Notes: a model not told the origin generated them from the letters alone. A stretch of 9,715 bases of DNA from Deltaproteobacteria bacterium (GCA_019136325.1 JAGVUJ010000033.1:1-9715), one strand, 5' to 3'. Shown: positions 1-6,842, counted from the first letter of the stretch. Numbers and translations are program-made.

Positions 1-1
1 C

Positions 2-1009
2 CTGTTCGATCTGGCTGCTTTATACGAGAAACAGGAAAAACTGGATAAAGCAATTGAAATTTACCGGAATTACCTGGCGATTGATCCCACGCGGCTGAAT
101 TTGCGGGTGAGAACGGGCGAACTTTTAATTAAGAAGAAAAAATACGAGGAAGCGCAGAAAGAGTTCCAGGAAGTGTTGAAAATCGATCCGGATAATCGGG
201 AAATACGCGTGGCGCTTGGCTTGCTGTATTTTGACATGAAAAAATTCGATTTGGCCGCTGCGGAATTTTCAACCGTTCTGAAGAAGAATATTGCGGATGA
301 CAAGGTGCGTTATTTATTGGCGACGACATATGAGCAGCAGAAAGAAAATGGCCAGGCCATTGATGAATATAAAAGTATTGCGACATCATCGGAATTGTAT
401 GTGAGCGCCCGGCTGCGCGCGGCGATGCTGTTGCAAAATGAAAGAAAAATTAATGAAGCAATCGATGTCATCAAAAAGGCGATTAAGAAGAAGGACGATC
501 AGCTTCCGTTTTACCTTTTCCTGGATGGACTGAAAATCATTCCCCGCAGCACGGATTTGCATTATGCTCTGGGCGTACTTTACGACAAAACCAATCGTTT
601 TGAGGAAAGCATTGCCGTGATGAGCAAGATTCTGGAAATCGATCCGGAAAACGCTGAAGCGCTCAATTTCATAGGGTTCAGCTATGCGGAACGCGGCATT
701 CATCTGCAGGAAGCGGAAGATTTGATTCTCCGGGCCATTAAAATCAAGCCGGATAGCGGTTATCTTCTGGATAGTCTCGGCTGGGTTTATTTCAAAAAGA
801 ATGATTTGGTTAAAGCGGAAAAATATTTAAAAGAAGCCTGGAAACTCTTGCCCGAAGAAATTGAAATCATCGAACATCTGGGAGACTTGTATCTGCAACA
901 AAAGAAGATAAAAGAAGCCGGCGAAATGTATGACCGGGGACTGAAGGTTGATCCGAAAAATGAATCACTGCAAAAGAAACGTGAAGCTTTAATGACGAAC
1001 AGACCCTAG
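2..1009 (+). CDS. Tetratricopeptide-repeat protein, 5' end outside the window
   Basis: The reading frame is open from base 2 and ends at TAG 1007-1009, so only the last 335 residues are visible. They consist almost entirely of TPR units of about 34 residues with the usual helix-turn-helix pattern ending in DP-N or KP-S, such as LKIDPDN, LEIDPEN, IKIKPDS and LKVDPKN. About nine complete units can be counted, plus one shortened unit at 503-550. The motif LNFIGFSYAERG followed by LDSLGWVYF is characteristic of a large class of proteobacterial TPR proteins, often exported or lipoproteins. The N-terminus that would show a signal peptide is missing. TTG or GTG codons near base 101 should not be taken as the start, because TPR sequence continues upstream of them. 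It probably shares a transcript with the lipoprotein gene 37 bp downstream. TPR repeats bind proteins; the partner cannot be inferred. The TPR assignment is certain, the specific role unknown. Confidence 0.93.
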   Translation: MFDLAALYEKQEKLDKAIEIYRNYLAIDPTRLNLRVRTGELLIKKKKYEEAQKEFQEVLKIDPDNREIRVALGLLYFDMKKFDLAAAEFSTVLKKNIADDKVRYLLATTYEQQKENGQAIDEYKSIATSSELYVSARLRAAMLLQNERKINEAIDVIKKAIKKKDDQLPFYLFLDGLKIIPRSTDLHYALGVLYDKTNRFEESIAVMSKILEIDPENAEALNFIGFSYAERGIHLQEAEDLILRAIKIKPDSGYLLDSLGWVYFKKNDLVKAEKYLKEAWKLLPEEIEIIEHLGDLYLQQKKIKEAGEMYDRGLKVDPKNESLQKKREALMTNRP

Positions 1010-1046
1010 CAAAAGCGTCACGATCCCGCCGGAAGTTGATAAGCCC

Positions 1047-1817
1047 ATGACGAAGAAAACGATCCGCTGTTTAGTGTGTATGTTTTTTTGCGTATTACCG
1101 CTGCTTGCCTGCAGTGTTACGAGGCAAGTCGTTGTTGCGGATGATATTTCGTCCGGAACACGTTTACCAGCCGGTTTCAGTGTGTTCGCAGAAGATGATA
1201 TCTTCAAATCTCTGGCGAAGATTGACTTGACAACGCCTGACGATTACTACCAGGTGAAGGCTGCCCTGATTTTAAAACGCCCGGCTTATTTGCGTCTGGA
1301 GTTGCTGCCGTTAATCGGTACGCCCGATTTTTTTCTGACGGCAAAACCGGGAAAAATGACCGTGTATATTCCGTCGCAGAAGGAAGCTTACGGAGGACGT
1401 CCGACGCACGCCAATTTGAAAAGATTTTTACCATGGCCCATGAACATTGACGAGATGATCATGGTGTTGACCGGATCGTTTCCGTCCGGCCGGGAAAAGA
1501 TATCGCGGGAAGGCGATCTCTCCCGCCGAGACATCAAAGATCCATCCGGATATTCGCGGATGATCTGGGTGCAGGAAAAAAATAAACATTTATACAAAAT
1601 GATTCGTAAAGATGAAACCGGCACGGAACTTTACGAGGTGCAATATTTTTATAACGATGATCAAAGCGTTTTCCCGAAAAAGATCGTTATCAACTCGTTT
1701 CCCGGAACGACAACGCTGGCAATAGAATATGTCGATATTCAAATTGAAAAGGCAACGGACATATCGGTTTTTGACCTGGTGCTACCAGACGATATAGAAG
1801 AAATCTTGTTGGAATAA
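1047..1817 (+). CDS. LolB/DUF4292-like outer-membrane lipoprotein
   Basis: The product has 256 residues. It starts with a basic n-region (MTKKTIR), a hydrophobic core and the lipobox LLAC, giving a lipidated Cys22 after signal peptidase II cleavage. The body is mostly alternating hydrophobic/polar beta-strand sequence, including LILKRPAYLRLELLP (about 75-89), TAKPGKMTVYIPSQ (98-111) and a C-terminal FPKKIVINSF...TTLAIEYVDIQI. This is the pattern of the LolA/LolB-like half-barrel fold, as in LolB (which inserts lipoproteins in the outer membrane) and DUF4292 proteins. The fold resemblance is seen by eye; the LolB function is inference. The ATG at 1047 has a GGAAG ribosome site about 11 nt upstream and sits directly before the signal peptide. 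The gene follows the TPR gene by 37 bp on the same strand, so it is probably cotranscribed. It converges on cpoB with only 24 bp between stops. Confidence 0.8.
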   Translation: MTKKTIRCLVCMFFCVLPLLACSVTRQVVVADDISSGTRLPAGFSVFAEDDIFKSLAKIDLTTPDDYYQVKAALILKRPAYLRLELLPLIGTPDFFLTAKPGKMTVYIPSQKEAYGGRPTHANLKRFLPWPMNIDEMIMVLTGSFPSGREKISREGDLSRRDIKDPSGYSRMIWVQEKNKHLYKMIRKDETGTELYEVQYFYNDDQSVFPKKIVINSFPGTTTLAIEYVDIQIEKATDISVFDLVLPDDIEEILLE

Positions 1818-1841
1818 ATCAGTGGATTATGCGCGGGAATG

Positions 1842-2654
1842 CTACTTGATGTCCTGCAGGTTGGACCGGGCGATGCGGGCCTGGCTCGTGTTCGGGTAAT
1901 CTTTAATGACTTCCTGCAGCAGGAGCTTCGCGCTGGTTTTGTCCCCAATCTTCAAAAAAGACAGTCCCTGTTTCAGAAGAGCATAAGGCACTTTGTTGCC
2001 GTTGGGATAATTTTTTGTGACTTTTTCGTATTCCAGAATGGCCGACTCATATTTTTTTTCAAAAAAATAACATTCGCCGATCCAGAACTGGGCGTTATCC
2101 GAATACTCGCTGTTGGGATACGTAGCCAGGAAATTTTGGAATTCCGTTCGGGCCTTGGCGTAGTTTCCTTCCTGAAAAATCTGATAGGCGGCCGAGTATG
2201 CTTTATCTTTGTCCTGCTTTTTTCCGGGATCTTTGGCCACTGAGCCGCCATTGACTTTGCCTGCTTTATCTGAAGCATCTGATGTGGTCTTATTTCCTAT
2301 TTCTAAAAAGTTTTCGATAAAATTTATTCTCAGAAGCATGTTGTTCAGCAATTGCTCGTCTTTTTTGGAACCGAGTGAGGAGTCTTTTTTCAACGTTTCC
2401 ACCTGACCGCGCAATTGCTGAAGATTTTCCCTTAATTCGGAAATATCGGCCATGGTGTTGGCCTGTCCTTTCCGCATGGATTCCAGAGCCGTGGCATTTT
2501 GCTTTAAGTCGTTCAGTTCGGCTTCCAGCGAGGCTATTTTTTCATCTGTTCTCTGATTAAGTTCGGAACGAAGCGCTTTTAAATCTCCGGTAGACGCGCA
2601 TCCGGAGACATAAAGCGCGACAAAAAATAAAAGGATACAGGTATATTTTTTCAA
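1842..2654 (-). CDS. cpoB: Cell division coordinator CpoB (YbgF), lipoprotein form
   Basis: CpoB links Tol-Pal driven outer-membrane constriction with septal peptidoglycan synthesis in the periplasm. The frame could be extended to GTG at 2663, but I prefer TTG at 2654. A GAGGTG ribosome site (2661-2666) lies 6 nt before the TTG and would overlap the GTG. The TTG start gives 270 residues opening with MKKYTCILLFF, a proper signal peptide. It ends in the lipobox YVSGC, so Cys19 would be lipidated; E. coli CpoB is instead a soluble periplasmic protein. Residues about 24-120 form a charged heptad-rich coiled coil (the trimerisation region). A Lys/Asp/Gly-rich linker follows, then three TPR-like units from about 150 (AYSAAYQIFQEGNYAKA, AQFWIGECYFFEKKYESA, ALLKQGLSFLKIGDKTSA), the typical YbgF C-terminal domain. 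It is the last gene of the tol operon, 21 bp after pal. Confidence 0.93.
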   Translation of the reverse strand: MKKYTCILLFFVALYVSGCASTGDLKALRSELNQRTDEKIASLEAELNDLKQNATALESMRKGQANTMADISELRENLQQLRGQVETLKKDSSLGSKKDEQLLNNMLLRINFIENFLEIGNKTTSDASDKAGKVNGGSVAKDPGKKQDKDKAYSAAYQIFQEGNYAKARTEFQNFLATYPNSEYSDNAQFWIGECYFFEKKYESAILEYEKVTKNYPNGNKVPYALLKQGLSFLKIGDKTSAKLLLQEVIKDYPNTSQARIARSNLQDIK

Positions 2655-2660
2655 GTTTTG

Positions 2661-2666
2661 CACCTC
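2661..2666 (-). promoter_or_regulatory. Ribosome binding site that sets the cpoB start
   Basis: On the minus strand the sequence reads GAGGTG-CAAAAC-TTG. GAGGTG is a close match to the anti-Shine-Dalgarno partner, with 6-nt spacing to TTG 2654. The in-frame GTG at 2663 is part of the ribosome site itself, which argues against it as the start codon. Confidence 0.7.
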
Positions 2667-2675
2667 GCTGAATGA

Positions 2676-3239
2676 TTATGGATTGACAACAAAATGCGCC
2701 CGTCTGTTCTTGGCCCACGCTTCTTCCGTAGAAGCGGGATCCAAGGGGTTTTCTTCGCCAAAACTGACGGTCTTCATCAGAGATTCCTTGACACCCAGAT
2801 TAACCAGATATTTTTTGGTTTCCTGAGCGCGCCTTTCTCCCAGAGCCATATTGTATTCATACGTTCCTTTTTCATCGCAATGTCCCTCGATAATGATCGA
2901 GGATATTCTGTTGTTCATGAAATAGTCGGCATTCTCCTTGAGAATATCGCGCGCGTCGGGACGGATGCTGGAGCTGTCAAAATCGAAATGGATATCGCTG
3001 ACGGGCGACGGTATGCGGGCCATTTTTTCCAGATCCACAGATTTTTCTTCCGCGGTATCCCGGATGACCGACGTTGTGTCGGAGGTTGCAACGTCCTGTT
3101 GCTGAGTGGTCGGCGCTGACGTTGTTTCCTGCGTCGCGTCGCTGGTGACGACTGATTTTTTTCCTGCGCAACCGGCCATCATCAGAAGGCCGGTTATCAG
3201 GACGACCAATATCCATCTTATATGTATATTCATTTTCAT
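2676..3239 (-). CDS. pal: Peptidoglycan-associated lipoprotein Pal
   Basis: Pal anchors the outer membrane to peptidoglycan and is the outer-membrane end of the Tol-Pal system, binding either TolB or the cell wall. The product has 187 residues. The signal peptide ends in lipobox MAGC (Cys24), and the +2 residue Ala fits outer-membrane sorting. A Ser/Thr/Gln-rich flexible linker runs from about 30 to 65. The OmpA-like peptidoglycan-binding domain spans about 80-187: [12 protein letters not shown], then [20 protein letters not shown] with the conserved diaminopimelate-binding Asp (about 122) and Arg residues, then the closing KNRRAHFVV. Length and order match the family. The ATG at 3239 is preceded by AAAGGAG with 8-nt spacing, a strong ribosome site suited to an abundant lipoprotein. 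It follows tolB after a 181-bp gap that may carry its own promoter, and is 21 bp ahead of cpoB. Confidence 0.97.
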   Translation of the reverse strand: MKMNIHIRWILVVLITGLLMMAGCAGKKSVVTSDATQETTSAPTTQQQDVATSDTTSVIRDTAEEKSVDLEKMARIPSPVSDIHFDFDSSSIRPDARDILKENADYFMNNRISSIIIEGHCDEKGTYEYNMALGERRAQETKKYLVNLGVKESLMKTVSFGEENPLDPASTEEAWAKNRRAHFVVNP

Positions 3240-3366
3240 TGCTTCTGCTCCTTTAATTGAGGTAAAAAATTAAGTTTATAACAATAACGTCAATCCAATG
3301 CTTAAGAATATAACAAAAAAACCGTCTATTTTCGTTTTTCTTTTTTGAATTCACTTATATGCGTGT

Positions 3367-3395
3367 CTTATACAGCAAAGGATAGAAAATAACAA
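3367..3395 (-). promoter_or_regulatory. Candidate internal promoter for pal-cpoB
   Basis: On the minus strand, TTGTTA (3390-3395, 4 of 6 matches to the sigma70 -35 box) is followed after exactly 17 nt by TATAAG (3367-3372, 5 of 6 matches to the -10 box). It lies in the 181-bp AT-rich gap between tolB and pal, much longer than the other tol junctions. Transcription from here would give an untranslated leader of about 120 nt before the pal ATG. A separate pal promoter would allow the higher Pal level usual for this lipoprotein. This is a consensus match by eye only, in AT-rich DNA where chance matches occur. Confidence 0.4.
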
Positions 3396-3420
3396 CCCCC
3401 TTCCGGCGTTTTCAGTGCTC

Positions 3421-4731
3421 TTATTTCAATCGCCCCGACCAGGACGGCATGGTTAAAGGGTTGTTTTGTTCATACAGCAGCCGGGGACTGGACCCGTTGG
3501 CGTTGATAATCATAATTTGGCTTTGTGAATTTTTTCGGGAGACATAGGCAATTTGACGGCCTGACGGCGACCAGGATGGCGATTCATTATTGGCGTTGTC
3601 GAACGTCAGTTGCACCGGATTGTTGCCTTCTTCATCAATGGAAAAAATTTGATACCGGTTGCCGGTCAGCCCTTCGTAAACGATACGGTCGCCGCGCATG
3701 GACCACGATGGCGAGGAGTTATAACTGCCTTTGTACGTTATCCTTTTAACATTGCCGCCGTTGGCGTCCATGGTATAAATCTGCGGTGATCCCGACCGAT
3801 TGGAAACAAAAACGATTTTCCTTCCGTCGGGCGACCAGGACGGCGAAACATCGATGGCATAGTTGGTGGTGAGACGCTGCAATTGCAGGGACGCGATGCT
3901 CAGAGCATAGATTTCTTCATTGCCGTCCTTGCTCAGAGTCAGCAGTAATTTTCTCCCGTCGGGAGAAAACGATCCGCATAAATTCAGTCCGTCAAAGGCA
4001 GCCACTTTTTTTTCCGCGCCGCTTTTCAGATTGAGCAGGTAGATTTCCGGACGTCCTCTTTTAAAAGAGGTAAACGCCAGCCAGGTACCGTCGGGCGACC
4101 AGCGCGGGGCGATGAATAGGGATGAGTGATTTGTAATCTTTCTGACGTCGGAACCGTCATAGTTGACGGAATAAATGTCGGAGCGGAGGCCTTTCTTGGA
4201 GATAAAGGCTATTTTGGTGTTGAAGTCTCCCGCATCATTGATCAACGCCAGCATGATGTCGGAAGCGATAGCCCGGGCGACAGCTTTTGCTTTGTCGGCC
4301 GGCGCCCGGTATTTTTTATTGAAAATAATTTCGCCCCGGGCGACATCGAAAAGATAGCTGTCCGCAATCATCTCTTGACCATTTTGTGTGACGTTGCCCT
4401 TCAACAGATAATCGGCGCCGATCGCGGTCCAGTCGGAGAAGCGTATTGCCCCGGCGTCCGCCGATGCGGCGGAAATACTGTTGTCCAAAAAACTTTTCCT
4501 GTTCAACACATTGAACAGGCCGGTCAGGGCGAGATCGTTTTTAACGCCGTCGGAAACGGTGGCCGCAGACGAAGCCGGCGGTGCATTGTAAAAATCGCTA
4601 ATGGCGATGGGAATCATTTTGAAAGCGGGCGAGTCGATATCGACGTAAATTTTTGCGCCGGTGCGACTGCTTAAACCCGGCCAGGTGCAGAAGCATAATA
4701 TCAAAAATAAAATCAGAACAAATTTTTTCAT
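3421..4731 (-). CDS. tolB: Tol-Pal system beta-propeller protein TolB
   Basis: TolB is the periplasmic shuttle between TolA and Pal. The frame extends to an ATG at 4758 (445 residues), but that codon has no ribosome site. I favour ATG 4731 (436 residues; E. coli TolB is 430), which begins the signal peptide MKKFVLILFLILCFC and has AAGAGG 12 nt upstream. The mature protein probably starts near AKIYVDIDSP. The N-terminal domain (about 30-165) carries the family pattern LFNVLNRKSF and ADYLLKGNV. The C-terminal part (about 170-436) is a six-bladed beta-propeller with repeated SWSPDGRKI-like blades: PRWSPDGTWLAF, GSFSPDGRKLLL, PSWSPDGRKIVF, PSWSMRGDRIVY, PSWSPSGRQIAY and the closing MPSWSGRLK. One blade has SMRGD in place of SPDG. 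It lies 55 bp after tolA in the operon. The wider ATG start cannot be excluded. Confidence 0.96.
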   Translation of the reverse strand: MKKFVLILFLILCFCTWPGLSSRTGAKIYVDIDSPAFKMIPIAISDFYNAPPASSAATVSDGVKNDLALTGLFNVLNRKSFLDNSISAASADAGAIRFSDWTAIGADYLLKGNVTQNGQEMIADSYLFDVARGEIIFNKKYRAPADKAKAVARAIASDIMLALINDAGDFNTKIAFISKKGLRSDIYSVNYDGSDVRKITNHSSLFIAPRWSPDGTWLAFTSFKRGRPEIYLLNLKSGAEKKVAAFDGLNLCGSFSPDGRKLLLTLSKDGNEEIYALSIASLQLQRLTTNYAIDVSPSWSPDGRKIVFVSNRSGSPQIYTMDANGGNVKRITYKGSYNSSPSWSMRGDRIVYEGLTGNRYQIFSIDEEGNNPVQLTFDNANNESPSWSPSGRQIAYVSRKNSQSQIMIINANGSSPRLLYEQNNPLTMPSWSGRLK

Positions 4732-4786
4732 TGGTGTCAACAACCTCTTGTGTTGCATTTACAATCATACTGAAAGCGCCAAACGG

Positions 4787-5509
4787 TTAACGCAATTCCG
4801 AGGAATGAAAGCGGATGCCGATTTCAATATGATTATCCCGGACCCAATAGGGCAACGCAGGAAACGGACTCGATTTCTTTACCGCCCGGAGCGCGGAGTC
4901 GTCAAAATAACGGTTGCCCGAACGTTTTTCAAATCCGGCATACAATAATGTGCCGTTGCGTGCGATTCTAACGTCGACAATCGTGGTGATATTTTTTTCC
5001 GGCAGTAATGATTGCGGGATAGACCAGTTCTGCTTCACTCTGGACCACACGGCTTCGATATATTCGTTGGCTTGCGCGTTCACTTCGGCGTCCGACATGG
5101 ACGCGCTGCCGGTGCCGGCGGATGCATTCTCCCGCGTTTTCGGTGCGGTCCTTTCTTTCTGGCGTATGGAACCGATGGCTTTTTCAATGTTCGCCTTGTC
5201 CGTCTTTTGCGTTTTAATCGGAGAAGAGTAAATGCTGTTGATTTTGCGCTTGATAATGATGGAGTCAGATGTTTTTTTGGACGCCAGGATGTCATTGAGC
5301 GAGGATGTATCCTGCGACGGCAGAACGGCTTCGGAACCGACAAGTTGTACGGAATAAGCCGTTCCGAACGTCAGATGTCGTGACGTTGTCGGAATGGAGA
5401 CCAGAATGACGGCAATGACAATCAGGTGGATGGCCAGGGAGAGAAAAATCATGTTGTTGAAGTTGCCTGCACTGCCGCGGTAGCCTTTGCCAAGCGTCCG
5501 GGATGTCAT
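4787..5509 (-). CDS. tolA: TolA-type TonB-family energy transducer, short form
   Basis: TolA spans from the inner membrane to TolB/Pal and transmits force from the TolQR motor. The 240-residue product has a basic N-terminus and one membrane segment at about 19-39 (MIFLSLAIHLIVIAVILVSI). That segment contains Ser24-xxx-His28, the SxxxH arrangement typical of TolA/TonB helices that engage TolQ/ExbB. A polar linker covers about 41-145. The C-terminal domain is of TonB/TolA_C type: YIEAVWSRVKQNWSIP, VDVRIARNGTLLYAGFEKRSGN, FDDSALRAVKKSSPFPALP. E. coli TolA has 421 residues with a long Ala/Lys/Glu helix; here the linker is only about 100 residues and lacks that repeat. Its start overlaps the tolR stop as ATGA, implying translational coupling. 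By domain alone it could be called TonB, but the position between tolR and tolB makes TolA the right name. Confidence 0.93.
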   Translation of the reverse strand: MTSRTLGKGYRGSAGNFNNMIFLSLAIHLIVIAVILVSIPTTSRHLTFGTAYSVQLVGSEAVLPSQDTSSLNDILASKKTSDSIIIKRKINSIYSSPIKTQKTDKANIEKAIGSIRQKERTAPKTRENASAGTGSASMSDAEVNAQANEYIEAVWSRVKQNWSIPQSLLPEKNITTIVDVRIARNGTLLYAGFEKRSGNRYFDDSALRAVKKSSPFPALPYWVRDNHIEIGIRFHSSELR

Positions 5510-5928
5510 TGCGTTTCCTCGGGGGGTTCCGTGATCATGCCCAGTTTGTCAACACCTGCTTTGCGCACTTCCGACATGACTTCCACGACAAATCCGTAAG
5601 GCACGTTTTTATCGGCGCGCAGAAAAATTTCTCTGTCTATCCTGTTGGAAAAGATGGCTTCCAGCTTGGATTTCAATTCGCCCAGAGGCATTTTTGTTTT
5701 ATTCAGAAAAATTTCTCTGGTTTCGCTGACAGTCAGGACCAGTTTCTCCTCGGCCACATCGACGCTTTTTGCTTTGACGCGCGGCAGATTCACGTCAATG
5801 CCCATGGACAGCATGGGGGCCGTCACCATAAAAATAATCAAAAGCACCAGCATGACATCGACCAACGGCGTAACGTTGATTTCCGCCAGCGGTTTATTGG
5901 AATTGTTTTTTCGGCGTGACCCGCGCAT
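5506..5928 (-). CDS. tolR: TolR, biopolymer transport protein of the ExbD/TolR family
   Basis: TolR is a component of the TolQR proton channel and also has a periplasmic peptidoglycan-binding domain. The 140-residue length is normal. After a basic cytoplasmic tail (RGSRRKNNS) comes the family signature EINVTPLVDVMLVLLIIFMV (17-36), whose Asp24 corresponds to the membrane aspartate of the proton path. The periplasmic domain contains VDVNLPR-like strand sequence and ends with IFLRADKNVPYGFVVEVM and GVDKLGMITEP, the standard ExbD/TolR C-terminal pattern. The ATG at 5928 is 20 bp after the tolQ stop, with GGAG 11 nt upstream. The stop overlaps the tolA start by 4 nt. Confidence 0.96.
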   Translation of the reverse strand: MRGSRRKNNSNKPLAEINVTPLVDVMLVLLIIFMVTAPMLSMGIDVNLPRVKAKSVDVAEEKLVLTVSETREIFLNKTKMPLGELKSKLEAIFSNRIDREIFLRADKNVPYGFVVEVMSEVRKAGVDKLGMITEPPEETQ

Positions 5929-5948
5929 GATTTACGAATCTCCGGTTT

Positions 5949-6671
5949 TTATTTACGGACCAGATACCGTTCGACAATGTTTAAAAATTCCGCGGAGAAG
6001 TTCTCCATCTCCTGGACCATGTTTTTCGATTGATTTAAGAAATAGTTGTAGAAAATAACCGCCGGTATTGCCGCAGCCAGTCCGGCGGCGGTGGCGATCA
6101 GCGCTTCGGAAATTCCGGGAGCGACAACAGCAAGCGTTGCCGAACCGCGCGCGCCGATTCCCTTAAAGGTGTCCATAATGCCCCATACCGTGCCGAACAG
6201 GCCGATAAAAGGGCTGGCCGATCCCGTGGTCGCGAGAAAACCGAGCGAACTTTCCAGCTTGGTCATTTCCGTGGCGCTGGCTTTGTTCATCGAACGTTCC
6301 AGATTATCCAGAGACGATAGGCTGATGTCGTCGCGTCCCTGCGCTGACTCGCCGGCGGGTTTGTTGGTTTGCGTCAGTTCCTTGTAGCCGACGCGGAAAA
6401 CTTCCGCGGTCGTGGAATAAGAATATTTTTTGGCCGCCGGCAAAACATCGGACAATTTGGAACTGCGCAGATAGTCTTCGTTAAAGGCGTCATTTTCCTT
6501 TTGAATTTTACGATAATAACGGTATTTGATGAAAATAATCGCCCAGGAAACAACCGAAAAAATAAAGAGCACCAGTAAGACGAATTTTACCATCAATCCG
6601 GCGTCGAGAATCATACTCAGCAGACTGCCGTTAAAATTGCCGCTCAAGTCTAAGGCACCAAGGTCTTTCAC
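5949..6671 (-). CDS. tolQ: TolQ, proton channel subunit of the MotA/TolQ/ExbB family
   Basis: TolQ forms the inner-membrane channel with TolR and uses the proton motive force to drive TolA. The 240 residues are close to the E. coli length (230). There are three membrane segments: about 27-50 (MVKFVLLVLFIFSVVSWAII), about 143-167, and about 183-211. The last two carry the family signatures PFIGLFGTVWGIMDTF and GISEALIATAAGLAAAIPAV. A cytoplasmic region lies between segments 1 and 2. The start is GTG at 6671, supported by GGGAG (6680-6684) 8 nt upstream. An in-frame ATG five codons earlier is cut off by TGA. It is the first gene of the operon. ybgC, which precedes tolQ in E. coli, is absent here. 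Confidence 0.97.
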   Translation of the reverse strand: MKDLGALDLSGNFNGSLLSMILDAGLMVKFVLLVLFIFSVVSWAIIFIKYRYYRKIQKENDAFNEDYLRSSKLSDVLPAAKKYSYSTTAEVFRVGYKELTQTNKPAGESAQGRDDISLSSLDNLERSMNKASATEMTKLESSLGFLATTGSASPFIGLFGTVWGIMDTFKGIGARGSATLAVVAPGISEALIATAAGLAAAIPAVIFYNYFLNQSKNMVQEMENFSAEFLNIVERYLVRK

Positions 6672-6706
6672 TGTTCAATCTCCCATGGGTCGTGAATTTG
6701 TAGCGT

Positions 6707-6735
6707 AAGCTAAAGGAAAAAAATTACCTTGTCAA
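6707..6735 (-). promoter_or_regulatory. Probable promoter of the tolQRAB-pal-cpoB operon
   Basis: On the minus strand a perfect -35 box TTGACA (6730-6735) is followed after 17 nt by TAGCTT (6707-6712), a weak -10 box (3 of 6 matches). The start of transcription would fall near 6700, giving a leader of about 29 nt before the tolQ GTG. The perfect -35, correct spacing and position support the call; the poor -10 lowers confidence. Confidence 0.55.
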
Positions 6736-6791
6736 TAAATCTTTTAATTTAAAAAACTTCTTGTTTTTTTTTAGAAATGATAGTAGATGTA

Positions 6792-6812
6792 CCGATAACT
6801 TTAAACTATCGG
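6792..6812. repeat. Inverted repeat CCGATA-N9-TATCGG upstream of the lipoprotein gene
   Basis: Perfect 6-bp arms (6792-6797 and 6807-6812) flank a 9-nt AT-only-centred spacer. The whole element lies in the intergenic region, 30 bp before the ATG at 6843. It has no following T-tract, so it does not look like a terminator. Its size fits a dimeric regulator's operator or a small 5' leader hairpin. I could not identify a clear sigma70 promoter around it. Confidence 0.4.
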
Positions 6813-6842
6813 ATAAAAATGTAATAATAATAAGGGGGACCT

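Noticed and set aside
1914..1926. Perfect inverted repeat TCCTGC-A-GCAGGA
   Set aside because: It is inside cpoB coding sequence and follows from the Leu-Leu-Gln-Glu codons there, with no sign of a site function.
3394..3410. Imperfect hairpin after the tolB stop as a possible terminator
   Set aside because: The arms are five pairs with a G-G mismatch and the trailing tract is not a clean T run, so it is not convincing.
4126..4674. A 182-codon open frame on the + strand inside tolB
   Set aside because: It lies wholly antisense to the well-supported tolB, its peptide has no recognisable domain, and it is explained by codon bias of the opposite strand.
3421..4731. Repeated SWSPDG-coding segments in tolB as a DNA repeat array
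   Set aside because: They are divergent copies of the beta-propeller blade motif normal for TolB, not a DNA-level repeat or CRISPR.
5503..5919. A 138-codon open frame on the + strand opposite tolR
   Set aside because: It is His/Phe/Gln-rich antisense to tolR with no family resemblance, a typical shadow frame.
6751..6769. AT hairpin AAAAAAC-TTCTT-GTTTTTT followed by more T, terminator-like on the + strand
   Set aside because: The stem has only one GC pair, so it is too weak, and no gene reads into it on the + strand because the region lies between divergent genes.
6800..6828. TTTAAA-N17-AATAAT as a + strand promoter for the lipoprotein gene
   Set aside because: The -10 box would sit almost on the ribosome site, leaving no room for a leader, and such matches are expected by chance in AT-rich sequence.
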